A stretch of 64,000 nt of DNA from DASQGA01 sp963722715. Its GTDB lineage: Bacteria; Actinomycetota; Thermoleophilia; Gaiellales; Gaiellaceae. The stretch spans positions 62,001-126,000 of the forward strand of contig CAVROA010000009.1 of NCBI GenBank assembly GCA_963722715.1, read 5' to 3'. Below the pieces are notes generated by a model. That model was not told where the DNA came from and searched no databases. It saw only the letters and a list, made by a program, of their open reading frames with translations. The position numbers and the translations under genes are program-made. Below are positions 33,582 through 43,029 of this stretch, piece by piece (position 1 is the stretch's first letter; the number at the start of each line of letters is the position of its first letter).

Positions 33582-33978
33582 GTCCCACCACCTCCGCGAG
33601 GACGCCGTGGATCGAGTCGGGATGAACGAAGGCGACCTCGTGCCCGCCCAGGCCGGGCCGGGGTTCCGAGTCGATCACGTCGGCGCCCTGCTCGACGAGC
33701 TCGCCGACGGCAGCCCTGATGTCGTCCACCTCGAAGGCGACGTGGTGCATCCCCGGGCCTCGCTTGGCCAGGAACCGCCCGACCGGGGTATCGGCCGCGA
33801 GCGGCGAGACGAGCTCGACCCTGCCCTCGCCCAGACGGAGGTAGACCGCGTCGACCCCCTGCAACTCCATGCGGCCCCTGACCTCTACCTTGGCGCCAAA
33901 GAGCCGCGTATAGGTCTCGACGGCTTCATCGAGATCCTCGACGGCCATCGCAACGTGGTGGAGTCGGCGAACGTCCAC
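33571..33978 (-). CDS. mce: Methylmalonyl-CoA epimerase
   Basis: 135-residue VOC-fold protein interconverting (R)- and (S)-methylmalonyl-CoA in the propionate pathway. Metal ligands are seen at LHHVAMAVEDLDEA, GMHHVAFEVDDI and the Glu near HPDSIHGVLAEV. The CoA-binding HHVAFEV block is diagnostic. No mutase is present in the window. Confidence 0.9.
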   Translation of the reverse strand: MDVRRLHHVAMAVEDLDEAVETYTRLFGAKVEVRGRMELQGVDAVYLRLGEGRVELVSPLAADTPVGRFLAKRGPGMHHVAFEVDDIRAAVGELVEQGADVIDSEPRPGLGGHEVAFVHPDSIHGVLAEVVGRAG

Positions 33979-34017
33979 GGGGCCGATCGTACCGGCTGAG
34001 GACGGCGGAACTGTCGG

Positions 34018-35562
34018 CTAGTCAGGGAGACCGACGACGCGGGCCACGCCGACGTGGTCGCTCGAGTGGGAGTCCGGCTCGACTCCCTCGAGGAGCTGCT
34101 CGAGCTCCTCGCGGTCGATCGTCTCCTTCTCGAGGAGCGCATTCGCGATCCGATCGAGTGCGGCACGGTGCTTGCCGACGAGCCGAAGGGTGTCTTGAAA
34201 GGCCTGGTCCGTGAGACGCGCCTGCTCGGCATCGCGAAGCTGCTTCGTCTGCTCCGAGAGCGCGTAGTTGTCGGCGCGAAGCGTGCGCGAGGAGACCTCT
34301 TCGCCCATGCCGTACTCGAAGATCATGGCCCGGGCGATCGCCGTGACGCGCTCGAGGTCGTTCGAGGCTCCATTGGTGACCCCGCCGAACGAGATGCTCT
34401 CGGCGGCGCGGCCGCCGAGGAGGACCTTCATGCGGTCGATCAGCTCCTCCTTCGTGTGCAGATAGCGCTCTTCCTGCGGCGTGTGGAGCGTGTAGCCGAG
34501 CGCCTGTCCACGCGCCACGATCGTGACCTTTTGAACCGGCTGCGGCTCTCCCACCAGGTGGGAGACGAGTGCATGGCCGGCCTCGTGAAAGGCAATGACC
34601 CGCTTTTCCTTCTCGGTCATCGTCTTGCGCTGCTGGAGCCCTGCGACGACCCGCTCGAACGCGGCCTCGAAGTCCTCGTCGCGAATCTGGTCCTGCTCGT
34701 TTCGGCCCGCGAAGATGGCGGCCTCGTTGCAGAGGTTCGCAAGGTCTGCGCCCGTCAGCCCGGAGGTCTGCCGTGCGATCCGGGTCAGATCGACGTCGCT
34801 CGCCAGCGGCTTCCCGCGGCTGTGCACGGCCAGAATCGACTCGCGGCCGGCGAGATCGGGTGGGCCGACCAGCACCTGGCGGTCGAACCGCCCGGGCCGA
34901 AGCAGGGCCGGGTCGAGATCCTCGATCCGGTTCGAGGCGCCGATGATGACGACCTCGGCCGCGGAGACGAAGCCGTCCAGCTCGACCAGAAGCTGGTTCA
35001 GGGTCTGGTCGTGCTCGCGGTTGAAGCTCGCTCCCGAGCGGCGCATGCCGACCGCGTCCAGCTCGTCGATGAAGACGATTGCCGGCGCGTTCTTCCGCGC
35101 CGTCTCGAAGAGCTTGCGGATACGGGACGCACCAAGTCCGGCGAACATCTCGACGAACGCCGAGGCGCTTTGTGAGTAGAAGTTGGCTCCGGATGCGTGG
35201 GCGACCGCCTTGGCCAGCAGCGTCTTTCCGGTTCCGGGCGGCCCGTAGAGGAGGATGCCCTTCGGGACCCGTGCCCCCAGGCGCGCGAAGCGCTGCGGAT
35301 CCTGGAGGAAGTCGACGACCTCCGCAAGCTCCGCCTGGGCCTCGTCGACGCCGGCGATGTCGGCCCACGTGACGGACGACTTCGACTCGGGCGCGACGAC
35401 ATTCGGCTTCACTCGCGGCATCAGCGCGAGCGTCCGCCAGAGGATGTAGACGATCAGGCCGAAGAAGATGAGCGGGAGCCACGTAAGGGCAACAGCCGCT
35501 ACTCCGTCGAGCAAGTCTCCAACGTTCCCCAGCACAACCTCTGCATCGGCGCGGAGGACCAA
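34018..35562 (-). CDS. ftsH: Short FtsH-like AAA metalloprotease
   Basis: 514 residues. One membrane helix near residues 26-45 then the AAA module: Walker A GPPGTGKT, Walker B FIDELDAVG, SRH NRIEDLDPALLRPGRFDRQV, and zinc-protease HEAGH. A third ligand Asp is in GASNDLERVT. Canonical FtsH has two helices with a 70-residue periplasmic loop; this one has only a short N-terminus and one helix, as in the i-AAA topology. TTG 35562 is the first start after an in-frame stop. It degrades membrane and regulatory proteins. Confidence 0.9.
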   Translation of the reverse strand: MVLRADAEVVLGNVGDLLDGVAAVALTWLPLIFFGLIVYILWRTLALMPRVKPNVVAPESKSSVTWADIAGVDEAQAELAEVVDFLQDPQRFARLGARVPKGILLYGPPGTGKTLLAKAVAHASGANFYSQSASAFVEMFAGLGASRIRKLFETARKNAPAIVFIDELDAVGMRRSGASFNREHDQTLNQLLVELDGFVSAAEVVIIGASNRIEDLDPALLRPGRFDRQVLVGPPDLAGRESILAVHSRGKPLASDVDLTRIARQTSGLTGADLANLCNEAAIFAGRNEQDQIRDEDFEAAFERVVAGLQQRKTMTEKEKRVIAFHEAGHALVSHLVGEPQPVQKVTIVARGQALGYTLHTPQEERYLHTKEELIDRMKVLLGGRAAESISFGGVTNGASNDLERVTAIARAMIFEYGMGEEVSSRTLRADNYALSEQTKQLRDAEQARLTDQAFQDTLRLVGKHRAALDRIANALLEKETIDREELEQLLEGVEPDSHSSDHVGVARVVGLPD

Positions 35563-35565
35563 GTT

Positions 35566-36630
35566 CTAAAGCACGAGCTCCAGACGGTCGTTGGGTCTCA
35601 GCTCGCGGCCCACCTTCGCCGAGGGCTTCCCGTCGGTGAGGACGATGTCCCCGGTGAAGTCGTTCTCACCTCGGATCAGTGCCGAGCCGACGCCGTAGGA
35701 GTCAACTGGAACACCGCGAGCCTCGAATTCCTGGATCCGCTCGGAGTCGAACCCGCCCGAGACCACGATTCGCACGTCTTCGTACCCGTTGCCGTCGAGC
35801 GCCTCGCGTACCTTCCGGACGAGACGCTCGTTGACGCCACGCGGGTCGAAGTAGCCCATCTCGTCCCAGAGGGAGCGGTCGACGAGCGTTCGCGACGTGT
35901 CGAGACGGACGCCCCAGAGACGGTCACCAAGGGCCCGGGCTACTTCGAGCGAGGTTCGCACCGAGTCGTTCTCGAAGTCGACGAGCACCACGATGTTCGT
36001 CTCATCCTGGAAGTGCTCGGCGAACCGCGACGCGGCGAGGACGGTGTCACCTTCGTAGGCGGAGATCAGCGCATGCGGCACGGTGCCGATGCCGCGGCCT
36101 CCCCACCAGGACGCCTGAGCTTCCGTCGAGACGCCGATCGCGCCCGCGACATGCGCGGCATAGCCGTCGCCGGTCTGGACGCGGTGGTGGTCGTGCCGGG
36201 CCGGGAAGAAGAGGATCGGCTTCCCGTTGGCCGCCTCGACCACGCGACGCACGTTCGTCGAGATGAGCGTCCGCCGGGCAAGGACGCCCAGGTAGGCGGT
36301 CTCGAGGTGGGCGAAGAGCGTGTAGTCGCCCTCGATCGTCATCACCGTGTCGTAGGGCTTGACCGAATCGCCGTCGTAGAGCGCCCGCACGGTCAAGCCG
36401 TCCCAATCGTGCGAGCAGAGCTTCAGGATCGCGATCGCTTCGTCCATCCCGCCGAGGATCGCCTGCTTCTTCTGGAAGACCTGCATGAGCACCTGCGGGT
36501 GTCTGCCGTCGCGGACGAGCGTCTCGCGCGCGTGATTGAAGTAGACGTCTGTGTAATAGCCCTCCCGCATCTTCTCGACCGGAAGGTCGAAGATCTCAGG
36601 TGGGAGGCGGCGCTTCGTCTCGATCGCCAT
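35566..36630 (-). CDS. Nicotinate phosphoribosyltransferase (short type)
   Basis: 354 residues. It lacks the large N-terminal extension of mycobacterial PncB and resembles the archaeal/compact NAPRTases: REGYYTDVYFNHAR, SDP-type FFPARHDHHRVQ, TVPHALISAYEGD, DFEND and SGGFDSERI. It makes nicotinate mononucleotide from nicotinate and PRPP for NAD salvage. ATG 36630 lies inside the end of the DUF1385 gene by 35 bases. Confidence 0.85.
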   Translation of the reverse strand: MAIETKRRLPPEIFDLPVEKMREGYYTDVYFNHARETLVRDGRHPQVLMQVFQKKQAILGGMDEAIAILKLCSHDWDGLTVRALYDGDSVKPYDTVMTIEGDYTLFAHLETAYLGVLARRTLISTNVRRVVEAANGKPILFFPARHDHHRVQTGDGYAAHVAGAIGVSTEAQASWWGGRGIGTVPHALISAYEGDTVLAASRFAEHFQDETNIVVLVDFENDSVRTSLEVARALGDRLWGVRLDTSRTLVDRSLWDEMGYFDPRGVNERLVRKVREALDGNGYEDVRIVVSGGFDSERIQEFEARGVPVDSYGVGSALIRGENDFTGDIVLTDGKPSAKVGRELRPNDRLELVL

Positions 36631-37429
36631 CGTCGGGCGATTGTAGGGGGCGCGCATCTTCCAGCTCACCGAGCTCGAGTCGCAGGCACTCCTGGAGGGC
36701 GGCCTGAGCGACATCGAGCTGCTCGGAGGACGGCTCGGCGGTCACGACACGGTGCTGGAGCTCGTGACCCGGGCGCGCGAGCGCGCGCGAAACCGGGTGT
36801 CTCTCGTTCTTGACCATCCACCCGAAGACCTCGACCGACGCTGCCATCGCCCCGACGGCTGCCCCGATCCGGGCCAGCGGGCGAAACGCCTGCGGAGCAC
36901 GGCGCGCCAGAAGGCTGCCGGCCGCGGAGGTGATGATGAGCGGCCCGACCAGGTGCGAGCCACAGCGCTCGTGCTCACGCTGCCGAGGCTCGCCGTGCTC
37001 ATAGCTGCCGATCGTGATGTGCTCGGCACCGTGATACTCGGCGAGCTGCGTCCCGCGCATCGCCACCGCGGCGGGCCCGAGCGCGAGAATCGAGCCGAGG
37101 ACCTCCTGCAATGCCGGACTGAGCCGCGACGACCGAAGCAGCCGGACGCCGGCCAGAGTTCCGATCATCGCCACGGCGACGCGGGGCCGGCCGAACGGCA
37201 GCTCGGCCTCGGGGAGGCGGCGACGGACGACCGGTAAGAGCGCGAAGACCTCGGCCATGCGAAGAGCGCCTTGCACGATCCTGTTCGCGTCCTTCGCCCT
37301 GATCGGCTTGCGCCCGGAGGCGAGCTCGAGCCGGCCGTTGTCGGTTCGGATGGCGCAAGCCCAGTACTCGGGCCCGTGGACGAGCACCCCGTTTCCGAGG
37401 GCCATGCCTCCGAGCCGCACCGCGCTCAC
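36596..37429 (-). CDS. DUF1385 (YqhQ-like) membrane protein
   Basis: 277 residues with three or so membrane helices. LGGMALGNGVLVHGPEYWACAIR at the N-terminus and AEYHGAEHITIGSYE in the middle are DUF1385 markers; the His-Gly-Ala-Glu-His may bind metal. Function unknown; YqhQ in Bacillus is involved in membrane signalling only by suggestion. The tail is acidic. Start GTG/ATG 37429 overlaps the M20 gene stop. Confidence 0.8.
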   Translation of the reverse strand: MSAVRLGGMALGNGVLVHGPEYWACAIRTDNGRLELASGRKPIRAKDANRIVQGALRMAEVFALLPVVRRRLPEAELPFGRPRVAVAMIGTLAGVRLLRSSRLSPALQEVLGSILALGPAAVAMRGTQLAEYHGAEHITIGSYEHGEPRQREHERCGSHLVGPLIITSAAGSLLARRAPQAFRPLARIGAAVGAMAASVEVFGWMVKNERHPVSRALARPGHELQHRVVTAEPSSEQLDVAQAALQECLRLELGELEDARPLQSPDDGDRDEAPPPT

Positions 37430-38736
37430 GTGCCGATCCTCCGTGCGAGGGCAACAAGAAAGCGTGTCGCGAACTCGAGGTCCTCGACCGGGATCCGCTC
37501 GTCCGCCGAGTGGATCAGGCGCGAGGCAAGCTCAGGGTCCATCGTGCGCATCGGAAAGAAACCGTACGCGATCGTGCCAAAGGCCTCGCGAAGGTAGTGA
37601 CTGTCTGTGAACCCGGACAGGATCACGGGCGCGACCGTGGCGCCGGGTTCCTCGGCTCCCACAAGCTCCTCGATCGCCTCCCAGAGCGGCGTGTGCATCG
37701 AGGACCGCGTCCCGCCGACGCCATACAACCAGGCCAGTTCGTAGTCGCCAGGCCCGAGGCAGTCGCGGATCTCTTCCTCAGCCTCGGCCTGCGTTGTCCC
37801 CGGCAGCAGGCGACAGTCGCAGACGACGTCGCAGACGGCGGGGATGACATTTCGCTGCTTCGACGCCTCGATGATCGTGGGAGAGACGACCGTGCCGAGC
37901 ATCGGCTCCGTCATCGCCGACAGGGCGGGCTCGAGCTGCTCGACCCGCTCGAGCATCGAGTCGGCGTCCGCCGGCGCGCCAAGCAGGGTTCGCAGGAACA
38001 CCTCGGTTTCGGGGAGGAGCCGCACCCGCGGGCGAAACTCTCCGAGCCGCTCGAGGAGGGGGGCAGCCTTCACGAGCGCGTTGTCCGCGATCCCGGGCAT
38101 CGACGCGTGCCCGCTCCTGCCTCGGACGCGCAAGAGGAAGGGCGAGGTCATCTTCTCCGCGGTCGAGCACAGATAGACGGACCGGCCCCCGACGACGGTG
38201 CGGTCACCGCCTCCCTCGTTGATGCAGTACTCGGCCTGAACTGCCGCCGGATGCACCCGGCAGAGCCACGACAGGCCGAAGTCGTCGCCCACTTCTTCGT
38301 CGGCAGTAGCGGCGAAGATCAGGTCACCGGCCGGCTCGAACCCATCCCGCGCGAGCGTGGCGATCGCGACTGCGTTCGCAGCAACCTGGCTCTTCATGTC
38401 GAGCGCTCCGCGGCCCCAGATCTCGCCGTCGACGAGAGCGCCGGACCAGGGATCCAGAGCCCATTCGGCGGGATCGGCCAGCACCGTGTCCGTGTGGGAG
38501 AGAAGCAGGAGCCGCTTGCCGTCGCCACGACCGCGGATCCGCGCCACGAGGTTGGCGCGCCCCGGCTCGCGCGCGAGCAGCTCGCACTCGACGCCGTGCG
38601 GCTCGAGATAGTCGCGCAGGAGCTCCGCGGCGCTGGTCTCGTTCCCCGGCGGGTTGACCGTGTCCAGCCGGAGGAGCGCCTGGAGCAACTCGACGACCTC
38701 GTCGCGAAGCGTAGTCGCCGCCACTTCGAATGCCAC
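37426..38736 (-). CDS. M20 family metallopeptidase (ArgE/DapE-like)
   Basis: 436 residues. Zinc ligands in LLSHTDTV, GRGALDMKSQ and TADEEVGDD, and ILSGFTDSHYLRE near the end match M20 dipeptidases and acetylornithine deacetylases. It hydrolyses N-acyl amino acids or dipeptides; substrate unclear. GTG 38736 sits five bases after AAGGAGG, the best ribosome site in the window. Divergent from rarA. Confidence 0.88.
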   Translation of the reverse strand: MAFEVAATTLRDEVVELLQALLRLDTVNPPGNETSAAELLRDYLEPHGVECELLAREPGRANLVARIRGRGDGKRLLLLSHTDTVLADPAEWALDPWSGALVDGEIWGRGALDMKSQVAANAVAIATLARDGFEPAGDLIFAATADEEVGDDFGLSWLCRVHPAAVQAEYCINEGGGDRTVVGGRSVYLCSTAEKMTSPFLLRVRGRSGHASMPGIADNALVKAAPLLERLGEFRPRVRLLPETEVFLRTLLGAPADADSMLERVEQLEPALSAMTEPMLGTVVSPTIIEASKQRNVIPAVCDVVCDCRLLPGTTQAEAEEEIRDCLGPGDYELAWLYGVGGTRSSMHTPLWEAIEELVGAEEPGATVAPVILSGFTDSHYLREAFGTIAYGFFPMRTMDPELASRLIHSADERIPVEDLEFATRFLVALARRIGT

Positions 38737-38779
38737 ACGAGCCTCCTTCTCTCCCCGGGCCGCGGAGCATACTTCCGGG

Positions 38780-40039
38780 GTGAGCGACCTCTTCGCCGAT
38801 GCCGCCGAGGGCCGGCTGGCCGACGTGGCGCCGCTTGCCCAACGCCTGCGGCCCGCGAGTCTCGACGACTTCGTGGGCCAGGAGCCGGTCGTCGGGGAGG
38901 GTTCCGCTCTTCGGCTGGCGATCGCGGAGGACCGCGTGGCGTCTGCCATCTTCTACGGGCCGCCCGGAACCGGGAAGACGACCCTCGCCCGCATCGTCGC
39001 CGCGACGACGGGAGCAGCCTTCGAGGAGCTTTCCGCCGTCTCCGCATCGGTCGCGGACGTCCGCGCCATCCTCCAGCGGGCACGTGACCGGCTCGGTGGC
39101 TCCGGACAGCGGACGATTCTCTTCCTCGACGAGATCCACCGCTTCAACAAGGCCCAGCAGGACGCAATGCTGCCGGCGGTCGAGACGGGCCTCGTGACGC
39201 TGATCGGCGCAACGACCGAGAACCCCTACTTCGAGGTCAACTCTGCGCTCCTGTCGCGCACGCAGATCTACGAGCTCCAACCGCTCACGAGCGAGGACCT
39301 GGCGGTCGTCGTGCGGAAAGGAGCTGCCCACCTCGAAACCGAGCTCCCGGATGAGCTCGTCGGGACGATCGCGCGCCGGGCGGGCGGGGACGCCCGCGCC
39401 GCTCTCAATATCCTCGAGCTGGCACAGCAGTCAGCCCGCGCTGAAGGCGTCGCCGTCGAAGAACGGCATGTGGAGGACGCCGCGCGGAAGCGGCCGCTCG
39501 TCTACGACAAGGGTGGAGACGCCCATTACGACTTCACGTCGGCCTTCATCAAGTCGATCCGCGGATCGGATCCGGATGCGACGCTCTTCTACCTCTCGGC
39601 GATGCTCGAGGGCGGCGAGGACCCCCGGTACGTGGCGCGAAGAATGATCGTCCACGCCTCCGAGGACATCGGGAACGCCGACCCGCGCGCCCTTCTCGTC
39701 GCTGTGGCAGCGGCTCACGCTCTCGAGCACGTCGGACTGCCGGAGGCGCGGCTGAACCTCGCGCAGGCGGCGATCTATCTCGCGCGGGCGCCCAAGTCGA
39801 ACGCCGTCCTCAAGGCCCTCGGGGCGGCGCAGGCCGACGTCAAGGAGCTGGGGGCGGTCCGCCCGCCGAAGAGCCTCCGCGACACGCACTACTTCGGCGC
39901 CAGGAAGCTCGGTCACGGGAAGGACTACGTGTACCCGCCTGCCGACCCTGCCGGCTATGAGGTCGACTACCTGCCGGACGAGCTGAAGGGGAAGAAGTAC
40001 TACGAGCCGTCCGGAAACGGCGAAGAGCGCGGGGACTAG
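38780..40039 (+). CDS. rarA: Replication-associated recombination protein RarA
   Basis: 419-residue clamp-loader-like AAA ATPase, Walker A GPPGTGKTT, Walker B FLDEIHRFNKAQQD, ATTENPYFEVNSALLSR, and the C-terminal HYDFTSAFIKSIRGSDPDATLFYL tetramerisation domain, all characteristic of RarA/MgsA. It acts at stalled replication forks. GTG 38780 gives the SDLFADAA N-terminus typical of actinobacteria. The tail YYEPSGNG is conserved as well. Overlaps arginase at its end by four bases. Confidence 0.95.
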   Translation: MSDLFADAAEGRLADVAPLAQRLRPASLDDFVGQEPVVGEGSALRLAIAEDRVASAIFYGPPGTGKTTLARIVAATTGAAFEELSAVSASVADVRAILQRARDRLGGSGQRTILFLDEIHRFNKAQQDAMLPAVETGLVTLIGATTENPYFEVNSALLSRTQIYELQPLTSEDLAVVVRKGAAHLETELPDELVGTIARRAGGDARAALNILELAQQSARAEGVAVEERHVEDAARKRPLVYDKGGDAHYDFTSAFIKSIRGSDPDATLFYLSAMLEGGEDPRYVARRMIVHASEDIGNADPRALLVAVAAAHALEHVGLPEARLNLAQAAIYLARAPKSNAVLKALGAAQADVKELGAVRPPKSLRDTHYFGARKLGHGKDYVYPPADPAGYEVDYLPDELKGKKYYEPSGNGEERGD

Positions 40040-40935
40040 AGGGTTCGGGCGCCGAGCGCGCTCGCTGCGAGCTCGACGGCGAGCCGCGCCGTCTCGTTCT
40101 CGCGGTCGAGGATCGGGTTGACCTCGACGATCTCGAACGAGTCGAGAAGCTCGGACTCGGCGATGAGCTCCATCGCCAGGTGTGCCTCCCGGTAGGAGAG
40201 GCCGCCGCGCACCGGCGTCCCGACTCCCGGAGCAACGTCCGGGTCGATCACGTCCATGTCCAGGGACACGTGCAAAAAGGCGGCACCCTCGGCACGCGCC
40301 AGAGCATCGCGGACGACCTCCTCGAGGCCGCGCCGGTCGATCTCGCTCATCGTCGAGACGGCGAGACCGAGCCGATTGACGAGCGCCTTCTCGCCGGCGT
40401 CCAGCGACCGGACGCCGATCAGCGAGACGCGATTGGGGTCGAGCGAGGGCAGGGGCCAGGTCTCGCTCTGGAAGCCGTCGGAGATCTGACCGAGAGCCGC
40501 GGCCAACGGCATGCCGTGGATGTTGCCGCTCGGAGTCGTCTCGGGCGTGTTCAGGTCGCCGTGCGCATCCAGCCAGATCGCCGCTCCCGGGCCCTTGCTG
40601 GATGCCATCCCCCCGAGCGTGCCGAGCGCAACGGAGTGGTCGCCGCCGAGGACCAGCGGCAGATACCCCTCGCCGACTGCGGTCGCCACGCGCCTGGCGA
40701 CGCCTTCACAGGTCTCCTTGATCTCCGCCAGAAAGCGAGCCCGTTCGTCTCCCATCGCAATGGTCTCTCGGAGCGAGGTGGCGACGTTGCCCCAGTCGTG
40801 TGCAGTGAGACCGAGCTCGGAGATCCGCTCGCCGAGCTCTGCGTAGCGGATGGCCGACGGGCCCATGTCGACACCGCGGCGCCCTGAGCCGAGGTCGAGC
40901 TCGGCGCCGATGATCGCCACCTGCCTCTCGGCCAT
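40036..40935 (-). CDS. rocF: Arginase
   Basis: 299 residues, ureohydrolase family. Dimanganese ligands in LGGDHSVALG, WLDAHGDLNTPETTPSGNIHG and HVSLDMDVIDPDVAPG, with NPILDRENETARLA at the end. The NTPETTPSGNIHGMP stretch and MGPSAIRYAEL are arginase-specific, rather than agmatinase. It splits arginine to ornithine and urea. Ornithine could feed the omega-aminotransferase at 4586. Confidence 0.9.
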   Translation of the reverse strand: MAERQVAIIGAELDLGSGRRGVDMGPSAIRYAELGERISELGLTAHDWGNVATSLRETIAMGDERARFLAEIKETCEGVARRVATAVGEGYLPLVLGGDHSVALGTLGGMASSKGPGAAIWLDAHGDLNTPETTPSGNIHGMPLAAALGQISDGFQSETWPLPSLDPNRVSLIGVRSLDAGEKALVNRLGLAVSTMSEIDRRGLEEVVRDALARAEGAAFLHVSLDMDVIDPDVAPGVGTPVRGGLSYREAHLAMELIAESELLDSFEIVEVNPILDRENETARLAVELAASALGARTL

Positions 40936-41026
40936 GCGGCGAGGCTACCCCATTCTCAGAGGTCCGAGCCCCGAATTCAGGACGAGCCGCGGGACGTCCG
41001 GTAGTCTCAAACCCGCATCACCGCAA

Positions 41027-41099
41027 GGCGAGGTAGCTCAGTTGGTAGAGCACACGGCTGAAAACCGTGGTGTCGCCGGTTCGATTCCGGCCCTCGCCA
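41027..41099 (+). tRNA. tRNA-Phe (GAA)
   Basis: 73-base cloverleaf. Acceptor GGCGAGG pairs with CCTCGCC, discriminator A at 41099, D-loop AGCTCAGTTGGTAGAGC, anticodon stem CACGG/CCGTG with loop CTGAAAA (GAA at 41060-41062), and T arm GCCGG-TTCGATT-CCGGC. CCA is not encoded. TAGTCT at 41002-41007 may be its -10 box. Confidence 0.97.
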
Positions 41100-41109
41100 T
41101 TGCCGCTGT

Positions 41110-41577
41110 CTAGGTCTCGCCGTCCCAGTACTCGACGTTGCTCTCGCGCCGGACCATGATGGTGTCTTCCTTGTTGCCCGGCCAGACGCCGATCTTGTCG
41201 CTGTCGGGATAGACCGCGGCGGACGGCTCGATCATCGTCGAGAGCATCAGAACCCGGACGGTGGCGTCCGTTCGGTTGGTGAGCCTGTGTGCCCCTTCGG
41301 GCCCGTCCGGAAAGCACACGACATCACCCGGATCGAGCTCCTCCTCCCCACCGGGATGCCGTACGGTCAACGTCCCTTCGAGGACAACAAGCCACTCTTC
41401 GTTTCCATACTCGTAGTGGTACGGGCAATTGCTCTGGCCGGGCGGCAGCTCGTAGAGACTCCCGCCGAGCATGGTCGCGCCGATCGAGGCGCCGAAACGA
41501 GCCATGCCGGCCCGGAAACCGTCGGGATCCGACTCGTCGTACTCCGGCTTGCCCGTGTTCAGGTTGAAACGCTGCAC
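41110..41577 (-). CDS. Cupin-domain protein
   Basis: 155 residues, single cupin barrel. CPYHYEYGNEEWLVVLEGTLTV has the cupin motif 1 His/Glu set and PGDVVCFPDGPEGAHRLTN motif 2, so a metal site is probably intact. Function unknown; such stand-alone cupins may be sugar isomerases, dioxygenases or ligand sensors. GTG 41577 is eight bases from the methyltransferase stop. Confidence 0.8.
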   Translation of the reverse strand: MQRFNLNTGKPEYDESDPDGFRAGMARFGASIGATMLGGSLYELPPGQSNCPYHYEYGNEEWLVVLEGTLTVRHPGGEEELDPGDVVCFPDGPEGAHRLTNRTDATVRVLMLSTMIEPSAAVYPDSDKIGVWPGNKEDTIMVRRESNVEYWDGET

Positions 41578-41584
41578 GCCCCGA

Positions 41585-42217
41585 TTATCCCTCCGCTCGA
41601 CGGGCCATGACGGCCGTGCCCGGGCCGGCCGCGAACTCTTCGAATCCTTCGAAGCCAAGAGGCTCGAGCCGTTGGCGAAGCGTCTCGGTCGGAACGTAGA
41701 TTGGAGTATCCGCGCCGGACGAGAACGCAAAGATCACCGTTCCGCCCGGTGCCGTCACACGAGCCAGCTCCTCGAAGAACGGGATCATGTTGAGGAGGAC
41801 GACCAGGTCGAACGCCGCGGGCTCGATCGCGAGGGACGACGCATCGCCGACCTCGTAGCGAACACGGCCCGCGAGGTCGGCAGGAAGAAGCGCGCGCGCC
41901 TCCTCGACCATCTTCGGGGCGAGATCGACCCCGACCACCGCGGCCTCGGGAAAGCGGCGAGCGACGACCCTGGCAGCCGCACCGGTTCCGGTCCCGAGGT
42001 CGAGGATGTGCTGCGGGGTCGTGCCCAGCCGGTCGAGGGCAACGCCGAGCGGAATCATCGTCTCGGCCCCGCGGCGCTTGTCCCAGACCGGAGCGAGGTG
42101 CTCGAACTGCGAGCGAAGCGGTCGGCGCAGGACCCGCCAGAGACCCGGCCGCGCCACCACCGCCGTAGTGACGAAGCGGGCGAAGCGCCTGCCGAGCCGC
42201 TCCAGTAGCGCGCTCAC
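41585..42217 (-). CDS. Class I SAM methyltransferase
   Basis: 210 residues. Motif I ILDLGTGTGAAARVV, acidic VVGVDLAP, motif II GDASSLAIEPAAFDLVVLLNMIPFFEELARVTAPGG. It resembles the UbiE/BioC-like small-molecule methyltransferases; substrate unknown. Overlaps the SAM-hydroxide adenosyltransferase gene by four bases. Confidence 0.82.
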   Translation of the reverse strand: MSALLERLGRRFARFVTTAVVARPGLWRVLRRPLRSQFEHLAPVWDKRRGAETMIPLGVALDRLGTTPQHILDLGTGTGAAARVVARRFPEAAVVGVDLAPKMVEEARALLPADLAGRVRYEVGDASSLAIEPAAFDLVVLLNMIPFFEELARVTAPGGTVIFAFSSGADTPIYVPTETLRQRLEPLGFEGFEEFAAGPGTAVMARRAEG

Positions 42218-43029
42218 GCGTCGGTGCGACGGACACGCAGCTCGCGCCCCGGGCGAGCGAGCAGCATCTCGGCAGCGTTGCCGCCGTTCAGGGCGAGGGC
42301 GATGTTCTGGTAGGAGTCCTCGTACAGCACGATCTCTCCGGGCCTTACGTCCGCGAAGGTCCGTGCCGCGACAGCGAAATACGCTTCGAAGCCGCTCTCG
42401 ATCTCGACACGCGTGCCCGGCTCGATGCCGGCCGCCTTCAGATCGGCGCTCGTAGCGTTCAGCTGAACGTTCCCGAAGCGGTCGACGTAGAGAACCGTGG
42501 CGCGCAGCCGGGTCGAGCCGACCTCGGCGCGCGGGATGTCGATGTGTACCAGCTCGTCCACGGCGATCGCGGGCCCCAGGTCGCCGAGCTCGACGCCGGC
42601 GGCCAGGTGGGCAGCTGCCGGCGAGAAGAGGTCTCGTCCGTGGAAGGTCGCCGACACAGGCTCGAGCCTGTACTTCGGGTTCTGGAGCTCGACTGCACGT
42701 TTGACGCCCCCGAGCTTCTCGGCGGCGACGAGCAGGAGGCCGTTGTCGGGACCGACGTAGAGCCGCCCGTCTTCCCCCTCGAGCGCCACCGGCCTTCGCG
42801 CCGTCCCGACACCGGGGTCGACGACCGCGAGATGGACGCCAATCGGCATGTAGGGGAGCGTGTTGGCGAGGACGAGCGCGCCCTGGAGAACCCCTTGCGG
42901 GGCGATGCCATGGGTGATGTCGATGACCTCGACATCGGGCGCGATTCGCTTGATGACGCCGTGGCAGGTGCCCGCGAAGTCGTCCTCGAGCCCGAAGTCG
43001 GTCAGGAACGTGACGAAGCGATACGCGAT
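42214..43029 (-). CDS. SAM hydroxide adenosyltransferase (DUF62)
   Basis: About 271 residues. VTFLTDFGLEDDFAG, DPGVGTARRPVAL, DRFGNVQLN and a C-terminal barrel match the SAM-hydroxide hydrolase/SAM fluorinase-like family, which splits SAM to adenosine and methionine. The conserved N-terminus is encoded at 42850-43029, upstream of the first ATG (42849), but there is no ATG, GTG or TTG between that motif and an in-frame stop at 43039-43041. I put the start at ATC 43029 as the nearest candidate; another non-standard codon is possible. It overlaps the hemD stop. Confidence 0.85.
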   Translation of the reverse strand: MAYRFVTFLTDFGLEDDFAGTCHGVIKRIAPDVEVIDITHGIAPQGVLQGALVLANTLPYMPIGVHLAVVDPGVGTARRPVALEGEDGRLYVGPDNGLLLVAAEKLGGVKRAVELQNPKYRLEPVSATFHGRDLFSPAAAHLAAGVELGDLGPAIAVDELVHIDIPRAEVGSTRLRATVLYVDRFGNVQLNATSADLKAAGIEPGTRVEIESGFEAYFAVAARTFADVRPGEIVLYEDSYQNIALALNGGNAAEMLLARPGRELRVRRTDA

